From the NCBI GenBank assembly GCA_007129135.1, contig SKWB01000090.1, positions 1 through 5,235 of the forward strand: 5,235 nt of DNA, written 5' to 3'. The position numbers and the translations under genes were made by a program. Origin of the DNA: Halococcaceae archaeon (GTDB lineage: Archaea; Halobacteriota; Halobacteria; Halobacteriales; Halalkalicoccaceae). Every line of letters begins with the position of its first letter. The stretch's first letter is position 1. The notes under the pieces were generated by a model, which was given only the letters and a program-made list of their open reading frames with translations, was not told the DNA's origin and did not search any database. Of the stretch, positions 4,311-5,235 are shown one piece after another.

Positions 4311-5235
4311 ATGTCAGGTGAGATCGACACCCTCGAAGAACTCAGCAACCAGTACAGAGACACCGTCCCAAGCGACCTCCGCGACGCGAAGAGCTTCGAT
4401 TGGTATCTGGAGACGGTCGCCGCCGATCCGAAGGTCGTCAGAAACGCCCACCAGCGGGTCGCGGACATGTTCGACTTCTACGGGACGCGCTACGACGAGG
4501 AGACCGGCACCGTCGAGTACCTCCTCGCGAGCGAGGACCCGATCAACGACGGCGAGAACCGCTTCTTCGGGCGGTATATCCACCGCTCGATCCACGAGTT
4601 CGTCAACAAGGTCAAAAGCGGCTCCCGCGGGCTCGGCCCCGACCGCCGGATCAAGCTCCTGCTGGGCCCGGTCGGCTCCGGGAAGTCGGCGTTCGACTCA
4701 CAGCTCAGGCGCTACTTCGAGGACTACACCCACCGGGAGGAGGGCCGGATGTACACGTTCCGGTGGACGAACCTCTGTGACGTCGTCCCCGACCAGGACC
4801 CGGCCGACGACGTGGTCCGCTCGCCGATGAACCAGGACCCGATCGTGCTGCTCCCGCTCGAACAGCGCCAGCGCGTGATCGACGGGCTCAACGAGCGACT
4901 GGACGCCCCCTACTCCATCCGGAACGAACAGAGCCTGGATCCGGCCTCGAGTTTCTACATGGACCGGCTGCTGGCACACTACGACGACGACCTCCAGCAG
5001 GTGTTGGAGAACCACGTCGAGATCGTTCGTCTCGTCGCCGACGAGAACAAACGCGAGTGTATCGAGACGTTCGAGCCGAAGGACAAGAAGAACCAGGACG
5101 AGACCGAACTCACGGGCGACGTCAACTACTCGAAGATCGCCGTCTACGGCGAGTCCGACCCCAGAGCGTTCGACTACTCCGGGGCCTTTTGTAACGCCAA
5201 CCGGGGGATCTTCTCCGGCGAGGAGCTGTTGAAAC
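4311..5235 (+). CDS. prkA: PrkA-type AAA+ serine protein kinase, N-terminal 308 residues (3' end outside window)
   Basis: The frame opens at ATG 4311 (MSGEIDTLEELSNQYRDTVP) and runs off the right edge. It matches the PrkA family, cytosolic AAA+ proteins with a C-terminal kinase-like domain, linked in bacteria to stress, stationary phase and sporulation; a protease activity has also been reported for the Bacillus protein. Visible parts are an N-terminal helical region (1-60), the conserved LASEDPINDGENRFFGRYIH segment (72-91), HEFVNKVKSG (95-104), RIKLLLGPVGSGKS (113-126) with a full Walker A motif ending in K125-S126, MYTFRWTNLC (147-156), SPMNQDP (171-177), a linker rich in Lys/Glu/Asp (253-268) and FDYSGAFCNANRGIFSGEE (287-305), which corresponds to the Walker B neighbourhood. 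Bacterial and haloarchaeal PrkA are usually more than 600 residues, so about half is missing. An in-frame TGA at 4200-4202 bars a long extension, and no other in-frame ATG lies between. No Shine-Dalgarno sequence precedes the start. Confidence 0.94.
   Translation, partial: MSGEIDTLEELSNQYRDTVPSDLRDAKSFDWYLETVAADPKVVRNAHQRVADMFDFYGTRYDEETGTVEYLLASEDPINDGENRFFGRYIHRSIHEFVNKVKSGSRGLGPDRRIKLLLGPVGSGKSAFDSQLRRYFEDYTHREEGRMYTFRWTNLCDVVPDQDPADDVVRSPMNQDPIVLLPLEQRQRVIDGLNERLDAPYSIRNEQSLDPASSFYMDRLLAHYDDDLQQVLENHVEIVRLVADENKRECIETFEPKDKKNQDETELTGDVNYSKIAVYGESDPRAFDYSGAFCNANRGIFSGEELLK

Noticed and set aside
4123..4830. Plus-strand 235-residue frame overlapping prkA
   Set aside because: It is a Ser/Thr/Arg-rich shadow of the PrkA frame, which matches its family along its whole length.

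Overview
The window looks like chromosomal DNA from a halophilic archaeon (class Halobacteria). The evidence is high G+C coding DNA with strong GC3 bias, acidic Asp/Glu-rich proteins, almost no Shine-Dalgarno sequences, TATA-type archaeal promoter elements in the only AT-rich gap, and two genes of archaeal or haloarchaeal conserved families (UPF0179 and what I take to be DUF5820). I see no insertion sequence, CRISPR array, tRNA, rRNA, phage or plasmid hallmark. This reads as ordinary, tightly packed core and metabolic genome, not an accessory island.

Layout. (1) 3-221 (+): C-terminal end of an unrecognised protein. (2) 260-739 (+): DUF309 protein. (3) 740-2101 (-): tryptophanase-type PLP beta-eliminating lyase, converging on DUF309 with no spacer, so that the two stop codons form TGATCA. 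(4) 2102-2242: divergent gap. (5) 2243-3097 (+): succinylglutamate desuccinylase/aspartoacylase-family zinc hydrolase, whose 3' end overlaps gene 6 antisense by 61 bp. (6) 3037-3483 (-): UPF0179, a small protein with eight cysteines. (7) 3491-3901 (-): small haloarchaeal protein, probably DUF5820, 7 bp upstream of UPF0179 and likely co-transcribed with it. (8) 3902-4310: AT-rich divergent regulatory region with two oppositely oriented TATA-like boxes and a perfect 6-bp inverted repeat. (9) 4311-end (+): first 308 residues of a PrkA-type AAA+ serine protein kinase, cut by the window edge.

How the genes relate. There is no single pathway. Tryptophanase (tryptophan to indole, pyruvate and ammonia) and the AstE/AspA-like hydrolase are both amino-acid catabolic or deacylating enzymes and are divergently transcribed, but their substrates do not obviously connect. 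UPF0179 and the DUF5820 candidate form a two-gene unit divergent from prkA. PrkA is a stress and starvation regulator in bacteria, and haloarchaea usually carry it near related kinase genes that would lie beyond the right edge.

I found no convincing undescribed system. The points most worth a second look are the prkA upstream region (long apparent leader plus hairpin), the antisense overlap at the end of the AstE-like gene, the eight-cysteine UPF0179 protein, and the mixed tryptophanase/tyrosine phenol-lyase signature of the lyase.
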